Shown here piece after piece: positions 56,780 through 64,000 of a DNA stretch of 64,000 nucleotides (position 1 is its first letter; each line of letters starts with the position of its first letter). The notes under the pieces were generated by a model, which was not told where the DNA came from, searched no databases, and saw only the letters and a program-made list of their open reading frames with translations. The position numbers and the translations under genes are program-made. The DNA comes from Lachnospiraceae bacterium (GTDB lineage Bacteria; Bacillota; Clostridia; Lachnospirales; Lachnospiraceae): contig JALEIR010000016.1 in NCBI GenBank assembly GCA_022769665.1, positions 22,798 to 86,797 of the forward strand, read 5' to 3'.

Positions 56780-56818
56780 TTAGGAATAATAAGGAACAAT
56801 AAGAAACAATAAGAAACC
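56780..56818 (+). repeat. Four 10-bp AT-rich direct repeats after ptsH
   Basis: Units of the form TAAGRAACAA repeat four times in exact 10-base phase between the ptsH stop and the terminator. The last unit runs into the terminator stem. Confidence 0.6.
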
Positions 56819-56855
56819 CCACAAAGTGTAATATCATACTTTGTGGGGTCTTTCA
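56815..56855. terminator. Bidirectional terminator between ptsH and the DUF3048 gene
   Basis: ACCCCACAAAGT (56816-56827) pairs perfectly with ACTTTGTGGGGT (56838-56849), followed by CTTTCATTT on + and a TTTCTTATTG tract on -. It serves both convergent genes. Confidence 0.88.
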
Positions 56856-56861
56856 TTTCCT

Positions 56862-58007
56862 TTATCGAAAAGTAAAATCGTCTCCCTCTTCTACAACGCA
56901 AATCATGGTTTTCCCTGTATTCAGAATGATTTCATTCCCGTAATCATCATAAAATTTGGTGGGCGCATAGTCTTCGGCTTTCTTCCAATTGACATGTATT
57001 CCTTTGCCGTTTGTGAAAAACCAGCCGTCTCTGGTATCATCATAACATTGGAAGGCAAGATAACCGCCGTCCAGCTCCTCACAATAAACATATTGTACCA
57101 AAATGTTTTTGAAACAAAGCTGTTTTCCCGACGGAGCATCAATGTGAGGCCCATCGGTACTGCTTGACAGATGTTGAAAGCGGTAATAAAGGCCGTCCTG
57201 CTCGTTGTAGTCAAAATAGCAACGGGTCAACGGATAACAACCGGACATATCGATATAAGATGCATTTTGTGATTCTTCTCCATACTGTTCCAACGTGTTG
57301 GGCTCGGATTCGGATGCAAAGCTAAAATGATTTTGTTCCGTCAGTCCGCGATATGTCAGGGAATAACCTTTTGCGTTAATGACGTTAAGCAACCCGGGGC
57401 CGCCGGTATAGGCGTTGTGGGGAGCCTTGCGGGTTTCGTCACGGTAAAATGCGGCGGAATCCGAACCGGCTGTCTCGTTGATGGTCTGAGTTGCAGGATC
57501 ATCAAACAAAACATCCGCAAAAAAAGGCTGGCCGCAATGAACGATAAAGGCATCCCATTCAAAAGCCCAGTATGCATAATAATTGCGAAGACTTCTCACA
57601 TTCCCTATTTTTTCAAGCTCATCCCAATCCTCAAAAATTGCCATCAATCTCGTCATTCGTCCTTCCACATTTGCTTCATAAAGAATAGAAGCAAGGGAAA
57701 GATTGTATTGCGGGAGAGCGTTGCTTTCGTTTGGTATCATAACTGCAATAGGACGTGTCCGGGCAACATCTGTATCTACCCATTCATTTGTAAGAGGACT
57801 GCGCTGCATGCCCTCATGAGAAGGCATATTGTCATCCGCTGTAACAATATCTGAAGTATCCGGCTCATCCGGAGAAGACGACATATCGGATGGCTCCGAA
57901 ACTTCCTCGCCGGATAAAACGGAATTTGACGGACTGATTGTTTGACTGCATGCAGTCATGATAAAAATCATTGCAGCAAACAAAAGCCCGCATTTTAAGT
58001 TTTTCAT
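56862..58007 (-). CDS. DUF3048 (YerB-type) lipoprotein
   Basis: A 381-residue exported lipoprotein: basic start MKNLKCG, hydrophobic segment and lipobox MTACS with Cys near position 20, then a Ser/Asp/Glu-rich linker. The body matches DUF3048 (YerB) proteins, with RPIAVMIPNESNALPQYNLS near residue 85, RMTRLMAIFEDWDELEKIGNVRS near residue 117 and the C-terminal domain with HVNWKKAEDYAPTKFYDDYGNEI. The function is unknown; homologues are cell-surface proteins of Firmicutes. It is the only long - strand gene here and has its own promoter. Confidence 0.9.
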   Translation of the reverse strand: MKNLKCGLLFAAMIFIMTACSQTISPSNSVLSGEEVSEPSDMSSSPDEPDTSDIVTADDNMPSHEGMQRSPLTNEWVDTDVARTRPIAVMIPNESNALPQYNLSLASILYEANVEGRMTRLMAIFEDWDELEKIGNVRSLRNYYAYWAFEWDAFIVHCGQPFFADVLFDDPATQTINETAGSDSAAFYRDETRKAPHNAYTGGPGLLNVINAKGYSLTYRGLTEQNHFSFASESEPNTLEQYGEESQNASYIDMSGCYPLTRCYFDYNEQDGLYYRFQHLSSSTDGPHIDAPSGKQLCFKNILVQYVYCEELDGGYLAFQCYDDTRDGWFFTNGKGIHVNWKKAEDYAPTKFYDDYGNEIILNTGKTMICVVEEGDDFTFR

Positions 58008-58037
58008 AATATAGTTAGTCTCCTTTGAATTATTTCT

Positions 58038-58066
58038 ATTTTAGCATACATTTTTACGGCAGTCAT
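58038..58066 (-). promoter_or_regulatory. Promoter of the DUF3048 gene
   Basis: On the - strand ATGACT (58066-58061) and TAAAAT (58043-58038), spacing 17, about 30 bases before the start codon and upstream of AAAGGAG. Confidence 0.45.
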
Positions 58067-58110
58067 CCGAACCGTGAAAAATTAAGAAACTTTAAGAAAA
58101 TTGTGAGGAC

Positions 58111-58139
58111 TTGCGAATTGGCGGGTATGATAGTATACT
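58111..58139 (+). promoter_or_regulatory. Promoter of the GtrB-like glycosyltransferase gene
   Basis: TTGCGA (58111-58116) and TATACT (58134-58139), spacing 17, about 50 bases before the start codon. Confidence 0.6.
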
Positions 58140-58187
58140 GAAAGATATCATCCATATTATATTTTGAACAGAAAGAGATAGAAAAGC

Positions 58188-59117
58188 ATGAGCCTGTTGA
58201 GTGTGATTGTTCCCTGCTATAATGAAGAAGAGAATGTGGCGCCCTTTTATGAGGAATTGATGAAAAATGAAAGCTTTTTCCGGGAAAAAGAAATAGAACT
58301 GGAAGTACTGTTTATAGATGACGGTTCCGCAGACGGAACGGTACAGGAAGTCAGGAAACTGAGAGAGAGGGACGAAAGAGTTCATTATGTCTCTTTTTCC
58401 AGAAATTTCGGAAAAGAAGCGGCCATGTTTGCCGGACTTGAGCATTCGAAGGGAGATTATGTTGTGTTGATGGATGCGGACCTGCAGGATCCCCCTGCTC
58501 TGCTGCCGGATATGATTAACTGTCTGGAACAGGGATATGATTCTGCTGCGACCAGAAGAGTGAGCCGCAAGGGCGAACCTCCCATCAGAAGTTTTTTTGC
58601 CAGAATGTTTTATCGTTTGATGAAGCGGATATCCAAGACGGAAATTATGGACGGAGCCAGAGACTACAGGATGATGACACGGCAGATGGTGGATGCAATC
58701 CTGTCTATGAAGGAGTACAACCGTTTTACCAAGGGGATTTTCGGATGGGTAGGTTTTCGCACCAAATGGCTGGAATATGAAAATGTGGAGCGCACAAGGG
58801 GAGAGACCAAGTGGAATTTTTGGAAGCTGCTGCTCTATTCCATGGATGGAATAACGGCATTCTCCACGGTGCCGCTGATGATTGCGTCGGTGGCAGGAGT
58901 CCTTTTCTGTATGCTTGCCTTTGTAATGATTATATTTATCATTGTGCGAAAACTGATATTCGGAGATCCGGTTGCAGGCTGGCCTTCTCTGGTCTGCATT
59001 ATGCTTTTCCTCAGCGGAGTACAGTTTTTGTGTACCGGTATCCTGGGACAGTATTTGGCCAAAACCTATATGGAGGTTAAAAAACGTCCTATTTACCTTG
59101 TTAAGGAAGAGGTATAA
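58188..59117 (+). CDS. Family 2 glycosyltransferase, polyprenyl-phosphate glycosyltransferase type (GtrB-like)
   Basis: A 309-residue protein: N-terminal GT-A domain (LLSVIVPCYNEEENV, FIDDGSADGT near residue 45, LMDADLQDPP near residue 95) and two C-terminal membrane spans (about 230-255 and 265-290). This is the layout of GtrB/YkcC-type enzymes that move a sugar from a nucleotide sugar to undecaprenyl phosphate on the inner face of the membrane, supplying GT-C enzymes outside. The sugar is unknown. No GtrA flippase gene is beside it. Confidence 0.92.
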   Translation: MSLLSVIVPCYNEEENVAPFYEELMKNESFFREKEIELEVLFIDDGSADGTVQEVRKLRERDERVHYVSFSRNFGKEAAMFAGLEHSKGDYVVLMDADLQDPPALLPDMINCLEQGYDSAATRRVSRKGEPPIRSFFARMFYRLMKRISKTEIMDGARDYRMMTRQMVDAILSMKEYNRFTKGIFGWVGFRTKWLEYENVERTRGETKWNFWKLLLYSMDGITAFSTVPLMIASVAGVLFCMLAFVMIIFIIVRKLIFGDPVAGWPSLVCIMLFLSGVQFLCTGILGQYLAKTYMEVKKRPIYLVKEEV

Positions 59118-59150
59118 AATTTCTTAGCGATTTCTTAACGGCAGAATCTA

Positions 59151-59179
59151 TTCACAATATCCAACATATATGATATTAT
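59151..59179 (+). promoter_or_regulatory. Promoter of the Spo0A-like gene
   Basis: TTCACA (59151-59156) and TATTAT (59174-59179), spacing 17, about 55 bases before the start codon. Confidence 0.5.
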
Positions 59180-59233
59180 CTTATTGTTAGACTCGGATAA
59201 AAGGCAAATGTTGACATAAGAAGGGGAGCTCAT

Positions 59234-59611
59234 ATGGAAATTTATGATGTGAAGGATTGTGAACTGGAGAGGTATATCACAGAGATTATGCTGGATATAG
59301 GGGTGCCTGCTCATCTGCGGGGATATCATTACCTGCGGGATGCAATACTGCTTTCGGGAAAGGATATGGAGGTTGTCAGCAGCGTGACAAAGCTCTTATA
59401 TCCAACGATAGCAAAGCGTTTTAAAACTACGAATCAGAAGGTGGAACGCGCGATCAGAAACGCAATCGAAGTGTCTTGGAGCAGGGGGAATACCGAAACT
59501 TTTGAGAAAATGTTTGGATATTCCGCATCAAGCGGCAGAACGAGACCGACAAACAGCGAATACATAGCGCGTATTGCCGACAAAGTCCGTCTTGACATTA
59601 AGGCGATGTAA
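59234..59611 (+). CDS. Stand-alone Spo0A C-terminal (DNA-binding) domain protein
   Basis: A 125-residue protein equal to the output domain of Spo0A with no receiver domain. Conserved blocks are DIGVPAHLRGYHYLRDAI near residue 20, LLYPTIAKRFKTTNQKVERAIRNAIE (recognition helix) near residue 55, WSRGNTE, and PTNSEYIARIADKVRLD near the end. These are the segments that bind 0A boxes and contact sigma factor in Bacillus Spo0A. Without a receiver it cannot be switched by phosphorylation, so activity would depend on its level or a partner. GAAGGGGAG precedes the ATG; it has its own promoter and terminator. Confidence 0.9.
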   Translation: MEIYDVKDCELERYITEIMLDIGVPAHLRGYHYLRDAILLSGKDMEVVSSVTKLLYPTIAKRFKTTNQKVERAIRNAIEVSWSRGNTETFEKMFGYSASSGRTRPTNSEYIARIADKVRLDIKAM

Positions 59612-59686
59612 GAATGAATATAAATGAGAAAAAGAAACTGATTGAAAACTGTGACTGTAAAGATAAAACCTTTCCGGGTGAACAGG

Positions 59687-59723
59687 AAAAGCAGCTGGTG
59701 CCGTCGGGCGTCAGCTGCTTTTT
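59687..59723 (+). terminator. Terminator after the Spo0A-like gene
   Basis: AAAAGCAGCTG (59687-59697) pairs with CAGCTGCTTTT (59712-59722), followed by TTC. The loop is 14 bases. Confidence 0.85.
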
Positions 59724-59724
59724 C

Positions 59725-59753
59725 TTGTGTGGAATTTATATCTATGGTAAAAT
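59725..59753 (+). promoter_or_regulatory. Promoter of the 59.8-61.5 kb membrane-protein pair
   Basis: TTGTGT (59725-59730) and TAAAAT (59748-59753), spacing 17, immediately after the preceding terminator. Confidence 0.55.
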
Positions 59754-59789
59754 GGTAAAATAAGTTTAGTAGATGAAGATAGGAGAGCC

Positions 59790-60683
59790 ATGACTGAGAA
59801 TTATTCATTTGCAGACGGTGTTGTGTCATTTATGATTGCCCTGACAGGGGTTGCGGAGGCGGCCCATCTGTATGGGGTTTTCCTGCACAGACCTTTATCG
59901 GAATGTGCAATATTGTTTGGGATTCTTTCGGCATTGGCATTGATTGCCCTTGTAACGGTTGCAATATGGCGCAGAAGAAGACGGAGACAGCCCGGGATCA
60001 AAGGCGAGGACGGCTTGGCAACAAGAGTTTTGCTTGTCTGCGTTATCCTTTTGGCGGTATCACAACTGTTGTATATTGTCATGGGAAAGGGAGTTTATCG
60101 TCAGGGAGATATGACGGTGGAGACGGTGGGTTCCTTCCTACAGACAAATGCCTTGTATCAGGTCAACCCCATGACAGGCAGAGCTTATGAAGGAGGTATT
60201 CCGTCCAGACTGAAGGTTCTTTGTCTGCCCACAATGTATGCTTCATTTTGCAGTTTTTTTCATATGCCTCCCGACCGATTGGTTTGGTGTGTAATACCGG
60301 TATTGACGCTTGCGGCATGTTATGCGGCATACACCTGTCTTGCCGGGAGTCTGTTTCCGGGGGACAAGCGCCGGCAACTGTGCTTTCTGTTTATTGTGGC
60401 ACTGTTGATTTGGGCAGGAAATTATGAAGCCGGAGTGGATGGTTTTCAGATACTAAGCTCAGGATGGCGCGGTGTGACGCTGCGTAACACAGTATTGATT
60501 CCGTATGCAATCTCGCTGTGCCTGCGTAAGAAATACTTACATGCTTTGCTGTGTATATTGGCAGAGGTTTGTATTGTCTGGACGCTCTATGGCCTAGGAG
60601 CCTGTCTGTTGGTGATTCTTGGTATGATGATAATACAGTTTTTATGGGGCAAAAGAAAGCCAGGAGAGGAGGATGCCAGATGA
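59790..60683 (+). CDS. Unrecognised membrane protein, first of a coupled pair
   Basis: A 297-residue protein with about seven hydrophobic spans, an Arg-rich inner loop (WRRRRRRQPG near residue 62), and an outer segment near residues 105-140 reading MTVETVGSFLQTNALYQVNPMTG. I cannot name the family. It ends in ATGA overlap with the next gene, whose product is also membrane-bound. Together they look like one larger protein split in two, since the second begins with another TM block and ends with a soluble domain. Location among glycosyltransferases suggests surface glycan synthesis. Confidence 0.75.
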   Translation: MTENYSFADGVVSFMIALTGVAEAAHLYGVFLHRPLSECAILFGILSALALIALVTVAIWRRRRRRQPGIKGEDGLATRVLLVCVILLAVSQLLYIVMGKGVYRQGDMTVETVGSFLQTNALYQVNPMTGRAYEGGIPSRLKVLCLPTMYASFCSFFHMPPDRLVWCVIPVLTLAACYAAYTCLAGSLFPGDKRRQLCFLFIVALLIWAGNYEAGVDGFQILSSGWRGVTLRNTVLIPYAISLCLRKKYLHALLCILAEVCIVWTLYGLGACLLVILGMMIIQFLWGKRKPGEEDAR

Positions 60684-61492
60684 CGGAACTCCTCAAAAAT
60701 GCATGGTTGGGCTGGCGGGATTTTACGACTGCCGGTAAAATGGCGGCATTGTTTTTGATTGCCCTGCTGTTCTTGTGGGTAAATTATAAGAAGGTGAAAC
60801 AAAAAGTTTTTCTGATTTATACTACAGTTTCCGCAGCCTGCTGTATGATACCGGTGACAGCGGTGGGACTTATGCTTTACCAGACAAAATTTTATGACTA
60901 TGAATGGGTTTGGAGTATCGTGCCGCTGACAGCGATGACGGGATTTGCGGTCACGGTATTTGTTACCGATACCTTGAAGGAATTTATCGGTGGAGACAGA
61001 AAAAAACAGATTGCCGTGGTGCTGTTTATGGTTGCCGCACTTATTCTCAGCAGCGGACTGGACCGCGACAACCGGAGGGCTGCCGAAGAACAGGCAGAGC
61101 GCAGCTGTGCGGCGGAGCTTCTGGAAAAGGTACAGGAACGTATGGGGGACAGGGAAATTTATCTGTGGGCTCCCAGGGAAATTACCGAGTATGCACGGGA
61201 ATGGAATCCGGCAATTCAAGTTCTGTACGGAAGAAATATGTGGGATTCCTCTCTGGATGCATATGCATATGACACATATTCGGACGAAACGAAGGCTTTG
61301 GAGTGTTGGATGGAAGGTGATGAAGGGGAAGAAACCGTCTCGGACAGAGAGTGTGCGGAAACAGCTGCCGCTACCGGGGTGAATTGTATTCTTCTGCCGG
61401 GTAAAGAAGAGAAGGATACCATTGAATGCTTTGAGGAAGCTTTCCAAACGAAGGCAGAACTGCTGGGAGATTACTATCTTTTGATTAGGTGA
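60680..61492 (+). CDS. Unrecognised membrane protein with soluble C-terminal domain, second of the pair
   Basis: The ATG at 60680 lies after GAGAGGAGG and overlaps the upstream stop by four bases; a longer frame from 60551 runs inside the upstream gene. The 270-residue product has four hydrophobic spans (residues ~15-135), then a soluble region of ~125 residues with EIYLWAPREITEYAREWNPAIQVLYGRNMWD and a C-terminal ATGVNCILLPGKEE block, which looks like the extracellular domain of GT-C type or related membrane proteins. Function unknown. Confidence 0.75.
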   Translation: MTELLKNAWLGWRDFTTAGKMAALFLIALLFLWVNYKKVKQKVFLIYTTVSAACCMIPVTAVGLMLYQTKFYDYEWVWSIVPLTAMTGFAVTVFVTDTLKEFIGGDRKKQIAVVLFMVAALILSSGLDRDNRRAAEEQAERSCAAELLEKVQERMGDREIYLWAPREITEYAREWNPAIQVLYGRNMWDSSLDAYAYDTYSDETKALECWMEGDEGEETVSDRECAETAAATGVNCILLPGKEEKDTIECFEEAFQTKAELLGDYYLLIR

Positions 61493-61502
61493 GGAGTTAA
61501 TT

Positions 61503-62261
61503 GTGGACGAGCTGATTAGTATTATTGTTCCGGTATACAATGCGGAAAAGTTTATCAGGGAGACGATGGATTGTGTAATTGCCCAGACCTATCCGTGTTG
61601 GGAATTGTTGCTGGTGGAGGATGGCAGCAGGGATAATTCGGTTGAAATAATTGAAACATATATCAGGGACAGCGGAGAGGAACGAATCAGACTGATTTGC
61701 CAGCCTGAGAACATGGGAGCGGCGAAAGCAAGAAACCGTGGGCTGCAGGAAGCCAAGGGACGCTATATCGCGTATCTGGATGCGGATGATTTATGGCTTC
61801 CGGAAAAGCTGGAACACGAGCTTGCGTTTATCAGAGAAAAGGATGCGGCTTTTGTATTTACCGGATATGAGTTCGCGGATGAAAACGGTAAAGGTACGGG
61901 GAAGATTGTTCATGCGCCGGAAACTCTGAATTACAGGCAGGCTTTGAGCAATACCACCATCTTTACAACTACGGTGATGTTTGATACCCAAAAAATATCC
62001 AAGGAGCTTCTGGAGATGCCGGTGATAAAGAGCGAGGATACCGCACTCTGGTGGAAGGTGCTTAGGAACGGATATACCGCATTCGGACTGGATGAAAACC
62101 TTGTAAAGTACCGGAGACCGGGGAAATCATTGTCCTCCAACAAGCTGGAGGCAGTACGCCGTATCTGGAATCTCTACAGAAAAGCAGAGGGTATGGGAGT
62201 GTTGGACAGTGCGTGGCATTTCTGCTTCTGGGCTGTCCGCGCGGTCAGCAGGAGACTGTAG
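61503..62261 (+). CDS. Family 2 glycosyltransferase
   Basis: A 252-residue GT-A enzyme starting at GTG 61503 (GAGGAG upstream). It has LISIIVPVYNAEKFIRETM, LLVEDGSRDNS near residue 38, AKARNRGLQEAKGRYIAYLDADDLW near residue 75-100 (DAD metal motif) and a KSEDTALWWKVL catalytic segment near residue 180. It transfers a sugar in the cytosol to a glycan or lipid-linked acceptor. No TM spans. It is 10 bases after the unknown membrane pair and is probably in the same operon. Confidence 0.92.
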   Translation: MDELISIIVPVYNAEKFIRETMDCVIAQTYPCWELLLVEDGSRDNSVEIIETYIRDSGEERIRLICQPENMGAAKARNRGLQEAKGRYIAYLDADDLWLPEKLEHELAFIREKDAAFVFTGYEFADENGKGTGKIVHAPETLNYRQALSNTTIFTTTVMFDTQKISKELLEMPVIKSEDTALWWKVLRNGYTAFGLDENLVKYRRPGKSLSSNKLEAVRRIWNLYRKAEGMGVLDSAWHFCFWAVRAVSRRL

Positions 62262-62268
62262 ACTGTAC

Positions 62269-62292
62269 GAGACTGAAAAATTGTGATATAAT
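62269..62292 (+). promoter_or_regulatory. Extended -10 promoter before the structured leader
   Basis: A perfect TATAAT (62287-62292) preceded by TGTGA, giving the TGn extension; the -35 region is poor. Transcription would start near 62299, exactly at the 5' side of the hairpin element. Confidence 0.55.
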
Positions 62293-62293
62293 A

Positions 62294-62403
62294 GGCGCAT
62301 AGGAAAACCAAGCGACGCCGAAGGCGACATTTGGTTTTCATGCGCCATTAACGAGCAAACTGTCTGCGAAGCAGACAATAGAGCGCTGAAAGCGCGAGTT
62401 TGC
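62294..62403 (+). repeat. Compound hairpin element in the leader of the sugar transferase gene
   Basis: Outer stem one: GGCGCAT (62294-62300) with ATGCGCC (62340-62346) and GAAAACCAA (62303-62311) with TTGGTTTTC (62331-62339), enclosing CGCC-GAA-GGCG (62316-62326). Stem two: GCAAACT (62355-62361) with AGTTTGC (62397-62403), enclosing GTCTGC-GAA-GCAGAC (62362-62376) and GCGCT-GAA-AGCGC (62383-62395). All three inner hairpins have GAA triloops. The design is shared with the element at 21643-21893. It is either a mobile repeat or a structured 5' leader RNA. Confidence 0.8.
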
Positions 62404-62436
62404 GAGTATGCTTTTAGCGTTTTGGAGGAATAGACC

Positions 62437-63894
62437 TTGAATGTTGTTACCAACGAAGAGAAAATAAGAAAACTGGAAACCTTCAAAAGACTGATAAATC
62501 TGGCTCTGGTCGGCATTTGTCTGGGCTTGGAGATTTCTGTATTCGGATATCATTGGTGGAATTATTTCCGCCTTCAACTGGTGGAAGACCTGCGTAATCT
62601 GTGGTCCAGAGCAACGATTGCAGAAGTGACCTTGTACGGTGTGGTGCTTTTGTTTCTGTCTGCCACTTATGGCGGAATCAGACTGGGATATCAAAAGAAC
62701 GCGGAAATCGTCTTTTCCCAGGTACTTTCTACCTTGCTGGCAAACATTGTCCTTTATTTACAGCTTTCCATCATGGCAAGGCAGCTGTTTGTATTGCAGA
62801 TGTTTATAGTGATGATGGTAGAGCAGACCGTGCTTGTCATTGTCTATGTCAACATTGCAAATCGGATTTACAGACATATTTTCCCGCCCAGAAAGCTGCT
62901 CCTGATTCGCGGAGACAGACCGATAGATGATATCTGCAGTAAGTTTGAGAGCAGAAAGGACAAGTATATCATTACAAAGACGCTTCATGTGAAGAAAGGC
63001 TATGAAGTTCTTTGCAAAGAGATTCTGGAGGCATACGGGAAGGATGAATGTAATGCCGTTGTGCTGGGGGATATCTCTACTGAGGAGAGAAGCCCGCTCC
63101 TGAAGTTTTGCTACGGACATTCCATCCGTGTGTACCTGATGCCTAAAATTACAGATGTTATTCTTATGGGTGCGGAGGAGCTTCATGTATTTGACAGCCC
63201 GATGTTGTTGACGCGTGAGTATAGCCTGTCCATGGAACAGCGTTTTACCAAGCGTGCCATTGATATTATCTTTTCGCTGATATTGTTGGTGTTGGCTTCT
63301 CCCTTTATGCTGATTACCGCAATTGCCATCAAGCTGTATGACGGTGGACCTGTTTTGTACAAGCAGGTTCGTTGTACTGTAAATCAGCGTGAATTTTATA
63401 TTATGAAGTTCCGCAGTATGCGCACGGATGCGGAGAAGGATGGAGTAGCCCGGCTGGCGCAAAAAAATGACAGTCGTATCACTCCAATCGGTAAATTTAT
63501 TCGAAAATGCAGGATTGATGAGCTGCCCCAGCTGATTAATATCTTAAAGGGCGATATGTCATTTATCGGTCCCAGACCGGAAAGACCTGAAATTATAGCA
63601 CAGTATCTGGAGGTAATGCCCGAGTTTGCTTATCGCATGAAGGTAAAAGCGGGGTTGGCGGGCTTTGCACAGGTGTACGGAAAGTACAATACCACGCCCT
63701 ATGATAAATTAAAGCTTGATTTGACTTATATTGAAAACTATTCTGTATGGCTGGATTTGAAGCTGATGATGCTGACGCTAAAAATATTGTTCTGGCCGGA
63801 CAGCACAGAGGGAGTAGAGACGGAGCAGATAACGGCCCTGAAAGAAGAAAAGCGAAGACGTGAGAAATCAGAGCCGCAGGATATGGAAGAGTAG
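62437..63894 (+). CDS. Polyprenyl-phosphate sugar phosphotransferase (initiating glycosyltransferase)
   Basis: A 485-residue protein of the WbaP/EPS polyprenyl glycosylphosphotransferase type. It starts at UUG 62437, eight bases after GGAGG at 62424-62428. Four hydrophobic spans occupy residues ~20-140, a CoA-binding-like middle domain follows (~150-255), then a membrane hairpin (~275-300) and the bacterial sugar transferase domain (PF02397) with KFRSMRTDAEKDG near residue 330, RITPIGKFIRKCRIDELPQ near 350 and GDMSFIGPRPERPE near 373. It attaches the first sugar-phosphate to undecaprenyl phosphate, starting capsule or exopolysaccharide assembly. It has a structured leader. Confidence 0.94.
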   Translation: MNVVTNEEKIRKLETFKRLINLALVGICLGLEISVFGYHWWNYFRLQLVEDLRNLWSRATIAEVTLYGVVLLFLSATYGGIRLGYQKNAEIVFSQVLSTLLANIVLYLQLSIMARQLFVLQMFIVMMVEQTVLVIVYVNIANRIYRHIFPPRKLLLIRGDRPIDDICSKFESRKDKYIITKTLHVKKGYEVLCKEILEAYGKDECNAVVLGDISTEERSPLLKFCYGHSIRVYLMPKITDVILMGAEELHVFDSPMLLTREYSLSMEQRFTKRAIDIIFSLILLVLASPFMLITAIAIKLYDGGPVLYKQVRCTVNQREFYIMKFRSMRTDAEKDGVARLAQKNDSRITPIGKFIRKCRIDELPQLINILKGDMSFIGPRPERPEIIAQYLEVMPEFAYRMKVKAGLAGFAQVYGKYNTTPYDKLKLDLTYIENYSVWLDLKLMMLTLKILFWPDSTEGVETEQITALKEEKRRREKSEPQDMEE

Positions 63895-63958
63895 TCCTGT
63901 ATAAAAGCCGGCAGCTATGTCGGAAGACAGGTAGAAAATGACGGGAAGGTGACACTGT

Positions 63959-64000
63959 ATGAGAGTTCAGGTTCTTGCCTCTGTTATGAATCAGTCTTTT
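63959..64000 (+). CDS. Start of a further gene, probably glycosyltransferase, cut by window end
   Basis: An ATG at 63959 follows GGAAGGTG eight bases upstream and stays open to the window end: MRVQVLASVMNQSF. This resembles the first strand of family 2 glycosyltransferases found in Lachnospiraceae polysaccharide loci. Only 14 residues are visible, so the assignment rests mostly on context and the ribosome site. Confidence 0.5.
   Translation, partial: MRVQVLASVMNQSF

Noticed and set aside
59614..59763. 49-codon frame after the Spo0A-like gene
   Set aside because: No ribosome site, and it runs through a terminator and the next promoter, so it is fortuitous.

Overview
The window is a stretch of core chromosome from a low-to-moderate GC, Gram-positive anaerobe of the Clostridia, most likely the family Lachnospiraceae. 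The evidence is gene content and synteny: a CIRCE-controlled hrcA-grpE-dnaK-dnaJ operon, two type III glutamine synthetases, ireB-ruvX-yrzB-fur-RNase J, cdaA-cdaR-glmM, a Bacillus-type LexA (DinR) box before uvrBA, mbl followed by flagellar rod genes, a Spo0A-type DNA-binding domain, and many UUG/GUG starts with strong Shine-Dalgarno sequences. Scattered motility genes (YjfB, YvyF, FlgF/FlgG-like, rod-binding protein) suggest a flagellated species. I cannot name the genus. Almost everything reads on the + strand; only an HPr-like gene and a DUF3048 lipoprotein are on the - strand. I see no prophage, insertion sequence, rRNA or CRISPR array.

Layout. 1-5.5 kb: a GGDEF protein cut by the window edge, an aminotransferase, uppP, a Lys/Ala-rich small protein and a DUF2142-like membrane protein. 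5.5-18.4 kb: the heat-shock operon followed by prmA, rsmE and mtaB as in Bacillus, but with an O-antigen-ligase-like gene between dnaJ and prmA, and nifS-thiI plus an HPr-like gene between rsmE and mtaB. 18.4-24.7 kb: ireB-ruvX-yrzB-fur-rnj, a structured repeat element, a YlbF-family gene, a shortened MltG-like gene, then the tRNA wobble-uridine modification pair trmR-trhP. 24.8-31.9 kb: an orphan membrane protein, the two tandem glutamine synthetases (the second behind an attenuator-like leader), tRNA-Gln(CTG), a CPBP protease. 31.9-39.4 kb: acyl-ACP thioesterase, CvfB, YjfB, a CdaR/PucR-type regulator, then ftsE-ftsX, an M23 coiled-coil hydrolase and an S41 protease. 39.4-50.9 kb: SOS-type uvrB-uvrA, mbl, flagellar rod genes, recD2, comF-yvyF. 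51.3-56.8 kb: two unknown membrane proteins, then cdaA-cdaR-glmM and ptsH. 56.8-64 kb: a DUF3048 lipoprotein and a surface-polysaccharide region with glycosyltransferases, unknown membrane proteins, a receiver-less Spo0A-like protein and a polyprenyl-phosphate sugar transferase preceded by a highly structured leader.

How the parts fit: most modules are conserved Firmicutes envelope, stress and RNA-maintenance groups. The less expected items are two intergenic elements built from GAA-triloop hairpins (about 21.64-21.89 kb and 62.29-62.40 kb), the leader of the second glutamine synthetase, the stand-alone Spo0A output domain, the MltG remnant, the HPr-like protein lacking the phosphorylatable histidine, and the polysaccharide gene embedded in the chaperone operon. 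No clearly new multi-gene system is visible; the structured elements are the best candidates for something undescribed.
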